Source of the DNA: Pythium myriotylum
Taxonomy: Eukaryota > Oomycota > Peronosporomycetes > Pythiales > Pythiaceae
Length of the DNA stretch: 64,000 nt
Assembly: GCA_023091665.1 (NCBI GenBank)
Contig: JALJCQ010000004.1
Coordinates: forward strand, 2,604,001 to 2,668,000
Reading direction: 5' to 3'
In this document: positions 46,191-56,846 of the stretch, one piece after another
Numbering within the stretch: the first letter of the stretch is position 1
Layout of the letters: each line of letters opens with the position of its first letter
The notes under the pieces: generated by a model
Seen by the model: only the letters and a program-made list of their open reading frames with translations
The model's database searches: none
What the model was told of the DNA's origin: nothing
Translations under genes and position numbers: made by a program

Positions 46191-46572
46191 CTCCGCAAAA
46201 TGGTGTTTGTTTGAGGGGAATCCTTCACCACGTGTGTTCGGGAACATGGACACATTCACAAAAGGGTATTCGTCAAACGTGAGCTAGTTCTGCGTACAAT
46301 TATTCAGTATTCACGACTGGACGCAAAGCCATCGAAACTCTGGTAGTGGAATTCTCGCTTCAGCCGTTTCGCGAAGAATGTGAAATTTCCAGAAATGAGT
46401 CGGTGTTTGCACAAACACCTTCTCCAAACTGCCTCGTCACATGGATTGTATGCCCAACTCGGGTTGAAGCGCCCTCTCACAAGCTAGTTGCTCGCCCACG
46501 ACTCGATGGGGAAACTGCTCACACTCAAATTCGCCAGCTTCCTCTGAGATCGCCAATATCCAAGTCAACGTC

Positions 46573-47742
46573 ATGGTCGCCCACGCAAGTACCGTCCAAG
46601 AGCCAACCGAGACGCAGCAGCTAGTGCTCCCCGTGGTAGACCCCAAAGCCAGCGAGGAGTCGCCGACCAAGCAGCCGCATGCGTTGATGGGGATGGCCCT
46701 CGTGGCTCTCTCAGCCGTGTGCTTTAGCTGGATGTCGACCTTCGTCAAGTACGAGGAGTACTCGATGACATCCATGGAAGCAGTCTTCTGGCGGTCGTCC
46801 GTCTCGTGGTCCATCAACTTCGTAAGTTCAGCGAGCTGGAAGGATGCACGTAATGAATCACTCACGCTCGTTATGCTGAAGATCGTGATTCGTGTCACCG
46901 GGAAGAGCGTGCACATCAAACCCGAAGACCGCTGGATGCTTCTCTTCAGGTGCTTTGTCGGCTTCACATCCATCGCCTTCGCGTTCTACGCCATGTCACA
47001 GATGGTGCTCGCTGACGCGAGCGTGTTGGTGTTCACGAGTCCAGTGATCACATTCTTCTTTGTGAGAACTCTCTTTGCTCATGGTGTCAATGTGTATCTG
47101 ACCCCGACGTGAATGTTTGCAGGGAGCTTGCATGTTGGGCGAGGCTATTGACGGCGTGAGCCTGACGTTTGCTCTGTCGGCATTCGGTGGACTCATCTGC
47201 GTTGTACGTCCGGGCTTCATCTTTGGGTACGCCGAGAATGAGAATCGCGGTGGCTGGGATGGCTATGTTGCTGGCATGCTCGGCGCGATCTTCCAAGCGC
47301 TCGTCTACATCTCCGTCCGCAAGCTCAAGCACATCCATTTCCTCGTCATGCTCCACTATTTCATGATGTTCAGCAGCTCGATCTCGCTCGTCTATATCGC
47401 GCTCTTCCAGCACGTACGTTCTCTCGCTGGATCTGCGGTCTTTTATATGCAACTCACTGTGCCAATTCACAGCGTTTCGTGATCCCGTCGACGGTAATGC
47501 TGTGGTTTGCTGTGTTCGGCACAGGGTTCTTCACGTTTCTCGGCCAGTCGCTCTTTACCAAGGGGTTCCAGCTTGAGAAGGCTGGCATTGCCTCGGTCAT
47601 GCGTTACCTTGACGTGGTGTGCGTCTTTGTCTGGGATCAGATCTTTCTCGGCGAGACGATCAACAAGTGGAGCATCGTCGGTGCTGCCATCATCTGCACA
47701 TCCGCGTCACTGATCGCTCTTCGCAAGGCGCGGATCATTTGA
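46573..47742 (+). CDS. EamA/DMT-family membrane transporter 2
   Basis: Exons 46573-46821, 46882-47061, 47123-47413 and 47473-47742 join in phase 0 to 329 aa. It is paralogous to the transporter at 44,163 along its full length, with the same first two intron positions. A third intron after ALFQH is absent from its paralog. Ten membrane segments and two EamA repeats are present (FVKYEEYSMTSMEAVFWRSS, VLADASVLVFTSPVITFFF, LFTKGFQLEKAGIASVMRYL, WDQIFLGETINKWSIVGA). No substrate can be named. The reading frame is intact. Confidence 0.92.
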
Positions 47743-48541
47743 GATTCTACTCTTTGTGGCAGGTGGAGTGTTCGATAACTTCCCAAAGAATATTGAATGA
47801 TGTAAAACATTGTGAATGCGACTTGTACGATCATATGTCCTCATCAGGGCTGGAAATCTGGTTTATCGCGGTCGTGTCGCTCTCACTCGAGTATCATGGT
47901 ATTAGTTGACGGACGTGGCGCCTGTCCAGTTTATTGTTCAGCTTACATGCACAATGATGTTAAAAAATAGACTCCAACTTTCATGATGATGATCATCATC
48001 ACATGCTACACACAGGAATGCACTGCACGTTGTTTCGAGTGGCTCCCCAACACAGACGCAAGACACACAAGAGCATTTCTCCATAGCTCACCATCGCGCG
48101 GAGCGAGGAGATCAAGGTGTCGATCAATCTCGAGACTCCTCAGCTTGACATCGTCATGGTAGTAATATGGTACAGTGAAGACAGAGGACCACGAATAATG
48201 CAAACTTGAGCGAAAGTCGCCGCGTCTTCTTGAAGATGTCTGCGACATGTGCAGTGTCTATGGCCCGGGATATATACATCAAAAGATTCGAGGGGGTATT
48301 GGTGACTGCAGCAGCACGGCGAGAGCTCTCTCCTCGTAGATGTGACCGAGTGATCCGAGCGATGGCTCTTGTGGGGTGTTTTTTTTTTGGGTTGACACAG
48401 CAAAAATGTGTCTGCTACTCGTGAACTCCGCTAGTTCTTCATCCAACTAGGGTGGTTGAAGGCCAGCTGTGTCCAAGATAATCGAGCGCCTTAATCACAC
48501 GGGCTAGATGGCCAACGCTCTGACCTCCCGTTCACTGACAT
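47743..48541. other. Region between DMT 2 and membrane family gene A
   Basis: No gene is seen. It contains a (CAT)n/(GATGAT)n palindromic patch at about 47,981-48,002. Just before that patch lies a 19-nt sequence (47,966-47,984) that recurs inverted at 63,597-63,615. Confidence 0.6.
47966..47984 (+). repeat. 19-nt inverted repeat, left copy
   Basis: The sequence aatagactccaactttcat followed by a GAT/CAT patch. The exact reverse complement lies at 63,597-63,615. The two copies bracket the membrane/temptin cluster. Confidence 0.85.
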
Positions 48542-50381
48542 CTAGACATGCTGTGGCTTCTGCATCCACTCAAACTTGAACGTGTAGTCCATGCCTGGAA
48601 CGAAGACCACAGTCAGTACATCGAGGTCTACAGGTCAGTTTTCTCATGACCAAGTCACCGAAGTGCTCGAACGTGAGCTGCGCGACGATCATGACATGCA
48701 GCGCAAGCGATGGCGCGACAATCTTCCAGTGTTTCTTCAGAGTGAACGCGAGCTGTTGGAGAGCTGTGAAGTGCTGGAGTTGACGGTTGACGGCAGCACA
48801 GAAAACCACAAACGAAACCAGCTCCAGAGTTGCATAGATCGCGAGATTGGCGACCGTCGACTGTAGCTGCTCGTTCGTGAGGCTGCTGAACTGTCTATAG
48901 AACGCGCGATTGGGCATGTGGCTCATGGCCCACGCATACAGCACTGCGAGTCGATGACGTTGGCGAGTGGTCAGGTTAGTGTGGCAAAAGAGAGCGTGTG
49001 GCGACGTACAGTAGGTGGTAGCAATGGCGACCTCGACGAACTCAATAAGAACGTAGAACTCGATCGCGTGGAGCAATCTGAGCGTACTCTGTACGCATTG
49101 AAGTTGTACGCGATCTTTTTCGGAAAGCTCATCGTCAAGCTCACTCTTTGGGAGCAAATTCGAGATGGTTGGCGTCGACACGTGCGGGAAGATAGTAACT
49201 CTGCTCGGCCGTCGATTGGTGGACCCGAGTGTGAACGTAGCCGTCGGAAATCGGCTGAGCTGGGTAGGTAGCGAAGCTGTTCGGTGCAGATGGCGAGGCA
49301 AAGCGATGGCCGGGTGATTTTGTACGCGAGGACAAGTGTCAAGCAGATACAGCTCGTATTTAACGATATTCTTCTCGGCCTTGAGCCAACTTTGCGAGGA
49401 GGACGCGAACCGAGAAATGATTCCAAGCGAGTCGAAGCGATTGCTAACGTACCGTTCTTCCTCATTATCGTTCTGAAATTTGGCAGTGGCGTGCCTACTG
49501 GCATCTCTCGCGATTCGGTAGATCGCTGCATGCGCTAGAACTGCCTGAGCTAGGTCCACTAGCATTATATATGTGGTCGTGCCCAAACCCGAGGCCTGCT
49601 GCATGGTAGTGCAGACGAACATTGAGTGGTATGCATCCACCATGCTGACCATGATGGCCGGCGTCTCGTCTTCCAAATACACGAGACCTTTCAGGAAGCC
49701 GTTCTTGATAGCAAGCTTGAGGATTGGAAGAACGAGGGACACGTATGTACGGTAGTTGTGGCTGACAATCGTAAAGACTGAGTAGTATATCAGATACGTT
49801 AGCATCTGCATACCCAGGGAAGTCATCGACTTCAGGAAGCAGTGAAGCCGAATTCGGGCAGCGGGATCGGCCCGGAGTGTATCCTTCCACCGCCACCACA
49901 TTTGCATCGTGTGGACCGCGAGGAAGGGCACAACTAGCACCAACATCCCGAACGGCATCGGGAACACCCAGATGGACCAGGCAACGTAAAAGCATGCCAC
50001 ATTTACCATCGAGACTGGGACCAACACGGGTAGCAGGCGAAGTATGGAGAGCGGCAGCGAGGGCGAACTGTAGTGAAGCATCCACGTACTCTGTGCCAGA
50101 GAGTAGAAGCCGACCGTCCACAAACGCACGTACAGCCACACAGTCTGTTCAGAGATCCCAAGCGACGGTGACCGCAACGGCATCGCGTCGAGAAAGAGAA
50201 CGAAGAGCAGTGCCGGTAATGGAGTGAGCACGACAATTGTCACGTTCTGACGCCACGACGAGGTCTTGGCGAAGGCGACAACCTCGCGCAGTCGGGCAGC
50301 AGAATACTTTCCTTGCAATTCCACGTGCACCGAATCCCACCGTCGAGAGAATGAATCAACGAGTTGCGAGAGCGCGCGCAT
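48542..50381 (-). CDS. Polytopic membrane protein, family gene A
   Basis: Exons 50381-49010, 48943-48659 and 48594-48542 join in phase to 569 aa. The family is not recognised. About nine hydrophobic segments are seen, with a long hydrophilic loop (about residues 285-420) that varies between paralogs. Features shared with genes B and C are VELQGKYSAARLREVVAFAK near the N-terminus, LRSPSLGI, the core YLEDETPAIMV...FVCTTMQQA, EFYVLIEFVE and the C-terminal tail GMDYTFKFEW. Intron positions are the same in all three genes, and exon 2 is always 285 nt. It is the most diverged of the three long copies and lies head to head with a temptin gene. Confidence 0.85.
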
Positions 50382-51395
50382 GGGTCACGTTGAGTGAGGA
50401 AAACAAAACGCGGCATGACTGGGTTTGGAGGTGGAGTAAAGACCTTTCAGCGCTAGAATTAGCACGCCATCTTGGGAGAAATTGTAGGGTTCGTCAACTC
50501 AGAGCACGTCAAAGACGGGCTGCTAAATTAGATAATCGTGTTAGGACCACGAATATCGGATTGTGCGTTAGAGGATCCAGACCCTAAACATACCTCATCG
50601 CGATGGGAGCACATGCATCAAATGCCGGTTGGCAGCTGGTTACTCCTAACCGATAACATCCACAACGACGGTTCCCGCTCAATGATTCACAAAGCAGACC
50701 ATAATTCTCTGAACCTGCTGACCACGCGTAGCAACGGATGTCGCACTTTGTGCACCTCGAATGGTGACTTCTGGCGTACCAGCGGGCGTAGATTACCACA
50801 ACACCCATCCAGATTCTGGATGAAAGGTATAGCTGTTCATATTAGTCCAGCTCTACCGCCGTTGTCGCTGTTGTCAAGTCGCTGTCCATTTCACAGATCT
50901 GATCCTCGAATATTTCAGAGTGAGCTCAAGTCGCCTCGGATCGAGGACTATCCTGCTGATGTGTGGAGTCTATTGTACTTACTGTAGTACGGTACTCTGT
51001 GACTCGAGTCACGCCAACCCAGACACAATGCGACACCTCGACAGAATTGCAGTTCCAAGCCCATCGCGTGCGACTCACGTGGAAGATTCACTCGACTCCG
51101 ATGGGGAACATCCATGGAGAGTGCGTGGCAGGATGGCTACATCTTCCTTTTCCACCAATCCGTTCTTGTAATCGTCTTTCGATTAACCAACCGATCAGTC
51201 TCAATTAATCTGGTTGGCTGGTTCTCGATGGGACACGCCTGGTGGAGTTTAGTGGGTGAGCAAGATCCAGCTGGCGTTTGACACTTGTCTTTCGATCGTG
51301 TCGAGAGATCGCACCACCAGAGTCCGGAGGTCTCACTTGTGCGAAATCCTCACTTCCCAATTCTCTCTTCGCCACCATAACCACTCCAACTCAAG
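50382..51395. other. Shared upstream region of gene A and temptin 1
   Basis: About 1 kb between the divergent start codons of the membrane gene (minus) and temptin 1 (plus). No gene is seen; short reading frames here have no family resemblance. Confidence 0.6.
51348..51366 (+). promoter_or_regulatory. INR/FPR-like promoter of temptin 1
   Basis: The sequence cctcacttcccaattctct resembles the oomycete initiator with flanking element and lies about 30-48 nt upstream of the ATG at 51,396. Confidence 0.65.
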
Positions 51396-51977
51396 ATGAA
51401 GACCTTCGTGCTCGCCTCGCTCGCCGCCTTCCTCGTCGCCGTCGACGCCATGCCGCAGTACGTCTCGAGCGTGCCAAACGGCGCCAATGTCAAAGGCGTT
51501 GCAGCCGTCGGCCACACGGATCCGGAGGGCGGCGGTGCTCGCAACAGCTTCGGCACAGCGTTCGCGACTGCTGGCCATGAATGGACCAAGGAGCTGTGCG
51601 AGGCCGACTCGGACGGCGATGGACAGACCAACGGCCAGGAACTCGGCGACCCATGCTGCACGTGGAAGGTTGGAGGCACGCCCCAGTACACGACAGGAGT
51701 GTCGGCGCCTGGTGACGCGACGAGCAAGGCCGATTCGTCGCTCTGGGCGAGCATCTCGTGCAGTGGATCGAGCTCGAACTCATCGACAACTTCAAGCTCG
51801 AACTCGTCGACGCCTTCGACGACGACCGCGACGCCGTCCACGACAACCGCGACGCCATCAACGACAACTGCAACGCCAACCACCACGACACCGGCGCCGA
51901 CGTCGGCGGCGAATGTCGTGTCGCTTGCGATTGGTGCCAGCCTCATCGTTGGCGTTGCCACGCTTGCGCAAGTGTAA
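51396..51977 (+). CDS. Temptin-domain secreted protein 1, probably GPI-anchored
   Basis: 193 aa, single exon. The signal peptide is residues 1-18 (MKTFVLASLAAFLVAVDA). The temptin Cys/Cys domain (about 19-125) starts MPQYVSSVPNG, includes the acidic calcium-loop-like ADSDGDGQTNGQELGD, and is followed by PCCTW and a last Cys (ASISC). A Ser/Thr-rich stalk (about 125-168) with a repeated TTTATPS motif should be O-glycosylated. The C-terminal hydrophobic end (VVSLAIGASLIVGVATLAQV) fits a GPI signal. Temptin is known as a water-borne attraction protein of Aplysia. In oomycetes the domain occurs in secreted proteins of unknown function. Confidence 0.9.
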   Translation: MKTFVLASLAAFLVAVDAMPQYVSSVPNGANVKGVAAVGHTDPEGGGARNSFGTAFATAGHEWTKELCEADSDGDGQTNGQELGDPCCTWKVGGTPQYTTGVSAPGDATSKADSSLWASISCSGSSSNSSTTSSSNSSTPSTTTATPSTTTATPSTTTATPTTTTPAPTSAANVVSLAIGASLIVGVATLAQV

Positions 51978-52133
51978 GATGTGACCACGATAGACCACTA
52001 TCCAATAAACACCAACATGCATTCGAACGAAAGCTCAAAGTACCATTCACACGTCACAGATTGTCTTAGGAATAGCCTTCACGGTCCCAGCTAAATGTGG
52101 ATTCTCTCAAAACTTTAGCCACTACAGAGGTCC

Positions 52134-52622
52134 ATGACGTCTCTAAGTGTACTCGCCGTGGTCCTGCTAGTGTCCAAGGGAGCCCAGCCAGCCGCGTCCA
52201 GACCACAGTACGTCGCGCGCATTCCGAATGGCGACCGCGTGACCAGCTCCATGGCGCTCGGCCACGTCAACGCCAACGGCACGGGCGCACTAAACGCGTT
52301 TGGCCGCCGCTTCATCTTCTCGGCAAGGACGTGGGATGTCGATCTCTGCACGGTCGACTCGGATGGTGACGGCCAGACGAACGGGCAGGAACTCGGCGAC
52401 CCGTGCTGCGAGTGGGTCCCTGGCGACATTCCTCGGTTCACAGATGGCGTCTCCCACCCAGGAAAGGCATCGGAAACGTCAAATGACTCGCGCTGGATCA
52501 ACCTCACCTGCCCGAATGTGACCAAGCTGTCAATAATGTCAGGTTCAGCGAAAAGCGGCTGCTCTGTCGTTGTAGTGGTGGCTGCCGTGTTGCTCGGATT
52601 GTGGTTTTCTTTGAGAAATTAA
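52134..52622 (+). CDS. Temptin-domain secreted protein 2
   Basis: 162 aa, single exon, 156 bp after temptin 1 in the same direction. Signal peptide of about 22 residues, then RPQYVARIPNG, the VDSDGDGQTNGQELGD loop with PCCEW, and LTCPN as the last Cys region. It lacks the long Thr-rich stalk of its neighbours. The C-terminus ends in a strong hydrophobic segment (SVVVVVAAVLLGLWFSLRN), either a GPI signal or a membrane anchor. The last 123 bp of this locus, 50 nt of coding sequence plus stop and 3' flank, recur exactly at 57,111-57,233. Confidence 0.88.
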   Translation: MTSLSVLAVVLLVSKGAQPAASRPQYVARIPNGDRVTSSMALGHVNANGTGALNAFGRRFIFSARTWDVDLCTVDSDGDGQTNGQELGDPCCEWVPGDIPRFTDGVSHPGKASETSNDSRWINLTCPNVTKLSIMSGSAKSGCSVVVVVAAVLLGLWFSLRN

Positions 52623-52694
52623 AGAAGGATAGTTCGTACAAGAGAACCCATTCGTTTCGTTTGGAAGTGACATCAACACAGTGATTCCTAAGAG
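52572..52694 (+). repeat. 123-bp exact repeat, source copy in temptin 2
   Basis: Covers the end of the temptin 2 coding sequence and its 3' flank. It is identical to 57,111-57,233. Confidence 0.93.
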
Positions 52695-53197
52695 CTACGG
52701 AGGGTGCATATCAATACCTACGGTTGCTCAACGCGGTGGCGAGTGGATAGCCACCGCGGAAATAGGTCCTTCGAAAGCAGAGTGGGCCGGAGTGGCCGTT
52801 ACGTTCGGTTAATGGTATAAAACTTGTCGTCTGGCCGCCATCCCTACGATCATTGCATTCACGCGTCGTTGTCTGACGGTTCTTCGTGACAAGGTGGAGC
52901 AAACGCACCCATGAGATAGCATCAATGTTTTTCCGTCTCCCGTGTGTGCTGGCTCGCTCTCTGGGGGCAACTTACCAGTGATCAGTGGTGGGGAGACGAG
53001 GTAAAGCTTCATCCCCAAGTCGGAATTAAAAGTTCTAATGGTGATATTTCACGCAGAGAATCGTAATCGCTTGGGCCCCAGCAGGAACCGGCGACATGTA
53101 TATGCTAGTCATATTCGCCTACCACAGCACGAGGCAGCTACGTCCAATTGCCGCACATGACAGGATGGGAGGGCCGCACGATACGAAAGTTATTTTT
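52695..53197. other. Intergenic region after temptin 2
   Basis: No gene or repeat is recognised. Confidence 0.55.
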
Positions 53198-53472
53198 CTA
53201 CCAGAGCAGAGCAGGTCGGACTTTTTCACTCCCAGTTTTCTTGCGAGGCCAGTCGAACTTGAACGTAAAGTCCATCCCTGTTTTAAACGTGTGAGCAAAC
53301 ATATTTGGAGTGCCTCTTCGTTCTTAAAACAACTCGGACCGAGATGCTCAAGGGAGAGCGACACGACGAGGAGGATCCAGAGCGCAAGTGTGGGAACTAC
53401 GGTCTCCCAGTGCTTGCGAAGCGTGAATCCGAGTTGCTGCGCTGCCGTGAGGTGTTGTAAGAGCATTCGCAG
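53198..53472 (-). pseudogene. Membrane family relic D (C-terminal part)
   Basis: The minus strand matches the end of exon 2 and exon 3 of the family (LLQHLTAAQQLGFTLRKHW, LALWI, LEHLG, then MDFTFKFDWPRKKTG). The intron position is recognisable, but its donor is changed to GTCCGA. Everything upstream is missing, and the frame runs past the normal stop to 53,198. Confidence 0.88.
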
Positions 53473-54427
53473 CGCTGGCTCCCTAACTCTAAATATCCGC
53501 CCAATGCGATCGGATGCACTTTGTGCACCGCGTTTTATCACATTTGTATCAGTATTGATCCATCACGCGAGTGAGATTTTGGTCTCGAAAGGTTGATCAA
53601 CCCACCCAGCACATTTCACCTCGTGACTGATTCCTTTCACCGACGAGAGTGTCGGGCATGGGTGCGGTGGGCAGGCTTCTAGACGGAGCAACTGCGCAAC
53701 GCGTTCCGAGGCGGTCAGGCTCACCCATGGGATCCCTTGAACGTACAAAACGCATTCGGTCGTGACTTCATTTTGTCTGTGAGGAGGAAAGAATTTATAT
53801 TTGCAAGCTCGACTCGGACAGCGGTAGTCCATCGAACGATTAACACCTGAAGAAGGACGTGGAATACATATATGTACGTACTTCACCGGGGTGCATCGAT
53901 GCCACACAGCTGTTGGAGTTGCTGATTGCTTGATTGATATTTTTCACCAAATTCGAGAACCGTAATAACCAAATTTGGGATTACCGTAGTGACATTTCGA
54001 GGAACGCTCAAGACAGGGGAGGAAGCATGCCACCGCGGAGCTTCTTTTATGTCTCCTGGCTCTTCCACGAACGTCACGATCACGATCAAGTCGTCAGGCG
54101 TCAAATAGACTACGGATCCCCCGCTATCGCCGTCTTCCACACCTTCTTACAGAATCGCTCAAAAAAGTGCTTTCATTTCAACAAACTCAGAACCAACGCG
54201 GTAAACGTAAATCCAGACCAGACTAGAATTCAGAAATTGTTTATTTGGAGGCTGCTTGAGTGGAAATCAAACCACCTCTGGAGGTGGGTCGAAAACATTT
54301 TCAAGCATAAGCAGGGTACGGGCCCAAATCCGAGCAACACCAAAACCAAAAAAAGTTCCATAGCTGCTCTTTTTTTTTTTAACTTTGACCCCCTCGAATA
54401 GAGTTAATCATTCAACGTCGCTGCAAT
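53473..54427. other. Spacer between relics D and E
   Basis: No gene is supported. A minus-strand frame at 53,883-54,140 begins with GDSGGS but lacks other protease features. An 18-bp perfect inverted repeat lies at its end (54,410-54,455). Confidence 0.5.
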
Positions 54428-54455
54428 GGTCAGCACAATTGCAGCGACGTTGAAT
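54410..54455. repeat. 18-bp perfect inverted repeat with 10-nt loop
   Basis: Arms 54,410-54,427 and 54,438-54,455 are exact reverse complements (attcaacgtcgctgcaat). The right arm is part of membrane-family coding sequence (FNVAAI), so the left arm is a small inverted copy of it. Confidence 0.92.
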
Positions 54456-54497
54456 AATGTGGACGAGACCTTGGCGTGGGCAATCACTCCGTGTCGT
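54428..54497 (-). pseudogene. Membrane family relic E (N-terminal fragment)
   Basis: The minus strand reads GVIAHAKVSSTLFNVAAIVL, matching IAHAKASSALCNVAAMVL of gene C. Only about 70 bp are left. Confidence 0.8.
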
Positions 54498-54964
54498 ACG
54501 CTCGCTATCTTGTTCACCCTCCACCAGCGTTGCTGGCAGAGCCTTCATCGTTCGGTTATCGCCGTGAATACGTCACTTGTCGTGTTTCGTCCAGGTTTAT
54601 ATAGTATTAATAGTTGTGCGTCACGTTGGACCAATTCTTCAAGGCTTGCCACCGCAGTTCAGTTGTTGTTAGGCTTCCAGCCACCGTGACCTGGGGTGAG
54701 CAGCTGTGATGTTACATGTTAGACATTTCGTCGAGATACTTGTGAAGGGGTTACTGACCCTGTGTTTGTACTCTTCCGAAAGGTGTTCAAGCACCGTTGA
54801 TATACACGCGGGAAGGCAGACGCACGTTGCACTCGTCATAATCTAGGAAACGTATCTGTAGTAGCCGTGCCCTTGCGTGGGCGTACCCCGCAGCAGTTGG
54901 ATTCGATAGGAACGGTTCAGCCAAAAAAAACTATCGTATCGTTCACCTCCAGTATTTTTCAAAA
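54498..54964. other. 3' flank of membrane gene B
   Basis: No gene or repeat recognised. Confidence 0.55.
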
Positions 54965-56846
54965 TCATTTATCGCCAGATTTCTTGTGAAGCCACTCGAA
55001 CTTGAAGGTAAAGTCCATGCCTGCGCCAAGGAGTAAGTACACAAAAACGGAAAACCTCCGAACCGGACAGCTCTACACATAACCTACCGAGATGCACAAG
55101 TGAGAGTCCCATCGCAATCAAGACCCAGAGTGCAAGCGTAGGAACTAGGGTCTTCCAGTGCTTGCGAAGCGTGAATCCGAGTTGCTGCGATGCAGTGAGG
55201 TGCTGCAACTGGCGGTTGATCGCCCAGCAGATCACCACAAGCGACAGTATCTCTAACGACGCGTAAATCGCGAGATTTCCGGCTGCCGATCGCATCTGCT
55301 CGTTTGACAGAGAACTGAAGTACATGTAATAGGCGCGATTCGGCATCTTGCTCAACAACCACACGTACAATGCTGAAATCAATAGAGAATTGGAGTTAGA
55401 TCAATTGCAGTGAGTCGGTGAAACAAAGCAAATGGCCTAACTGAATATCGAAGCAATTGCAGCCTCGATATACTCGATGAGCACGTAGAACTCGATCATG
55501 TGAAGCATCTTGAGCACGCCCTGGATGCATCGGAGCTGCTTTTGCTCAGTTTCGGTGAGGTCGGAGGACACTTGATCCCCATACACTGCGTTTGGATTTG
55601 CGAGACTCGAGATTTCTCTAATCGCAGGCCCTAGCGGCTCGATTCTCGCGAGAGCAGGAGACGAAGTGTGTCCAACAGCGATGACAGATGATGATCGCGG
55701 AGGAGGATTTTGTGGTTGGAGGTGCTTTGGAAGAGCAATGCTCGGGTGGTTGCGAATCCTCGGCACGGTCTCTAAAAGATGGAGAACATAGTCGACGACA
55801 CCATATCGGAAGGTGAGCAGCGATGCAATGCGAGAGCCAATTCTTGATGAGTCTTGCCTGGTACTAGCACTGACCGATACCGTCCTTATCGAAGAACGGC
55901 TTCGACTGGTGCCATATTTGTCTACGTCTTTGCACTCCTCGACGGCTCGATTCACTTCACCCACGATTAATACCACTTCGACATAGGCGATTAGTGACTG
56001 GAGTATGTCAACAAACATAATGAGCACGACCGTGCTCAGGCCTTGTGCTTGCTGCATCGTCGTGCATACAAACATCGCATGAAAAGCGTCGACGTTAGCG
56101 ACGATGGTCATTGGTGTCTCATCTTCCATGTAGTAGAGACCTTTTCGGAAGAGGTTCTTGAAGAGCATCTTCATGGGTGGGAGTATGATTGGCACGTAGT
56201 TCCGGTAAGCTGGGCTTGCAAGCGTATACACGACAAAATAGGAGACGTAGCCGGAGAAAAGCGTCGATTGTGCTCCTAATGCCTTCGAGTAGCAGCTGAG
56301 TCGGGCCTTTGCGACGGGATCCGCTCGAAGGGCATCTCTCCAGCTCCACCAGACGAAAGCAAAGCTAAAGACTAACGTTGGTAGAACAGAAAGCTGGAGC
56401 ATGAACGGTGTTGGGAATACCCAGAGAAATCCGCACCCATACACTGGCACGACGCTAACAACGCCGATAATTAGCGATCCGAGAACAAGTCGGCGCGTTG
56501 ACATCGGCAGCGTCGGCGTGGTCAGATGCACTTGCCGAACAAGCACAAAAACTCCAACTGCAGTCATAACAAACAACCGAACGTAGAGACAAATGGTTTG
56601 GTGAGAAATTCCCAGGTACGGGGACCGCATTGGGAGGGCGTCGATGAAACGAATCATGAGCAGTGCTGGGACTGGAGCTAGCATCATGGCAGCAACGTTG
56701 ATTAACGCGGACGAATCTGTGGCGTGGGCGACGATCTCTTATAGCCGCGCTAAGGAGTAGCGTCCTTGCAGCTCTACTTGCACTGCGTCCCAGGCCATGA
56801 TTAAGCGCTTAAGGCTGGGCTGGAGGCATGAGTGTGCTTTCCCCAT
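54965..56846 (-). pseudogene. Membrane family gene B, nonsense codon near start
   Basis: Exons 56846-55442, 55372-55088 and 55020-54965 join in phase to 582 codons, but codon 36 is TAA (56,739-56,741), where gene C has Arg (ARL-stop-EIVAH against ARLREVIAH). The remaining 545 codons are open, so translation could restart at the MM at codons 53-54, giving a protein without the first 52 residues. The first intron donor is also altered (GTTAGG, where gene C has GTAAGT). Core motifs are intact: YYMEDETPMTIVANVDAFHA, FVCTTMQQAQGL, EFYVLIEYIE and GMDFTFKFEW. It is a recent pseudogene or a shortened active gene; expression data would decide. Confidence 0.82.

Noticed and set aside
53883..54140. Minus-strand frame starting near GDSGGS as a trypsin-like protease fragment.
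   Set aside because: No other S1 protease feature is present and the frame is short. The hexapeptide alone is not evidence.
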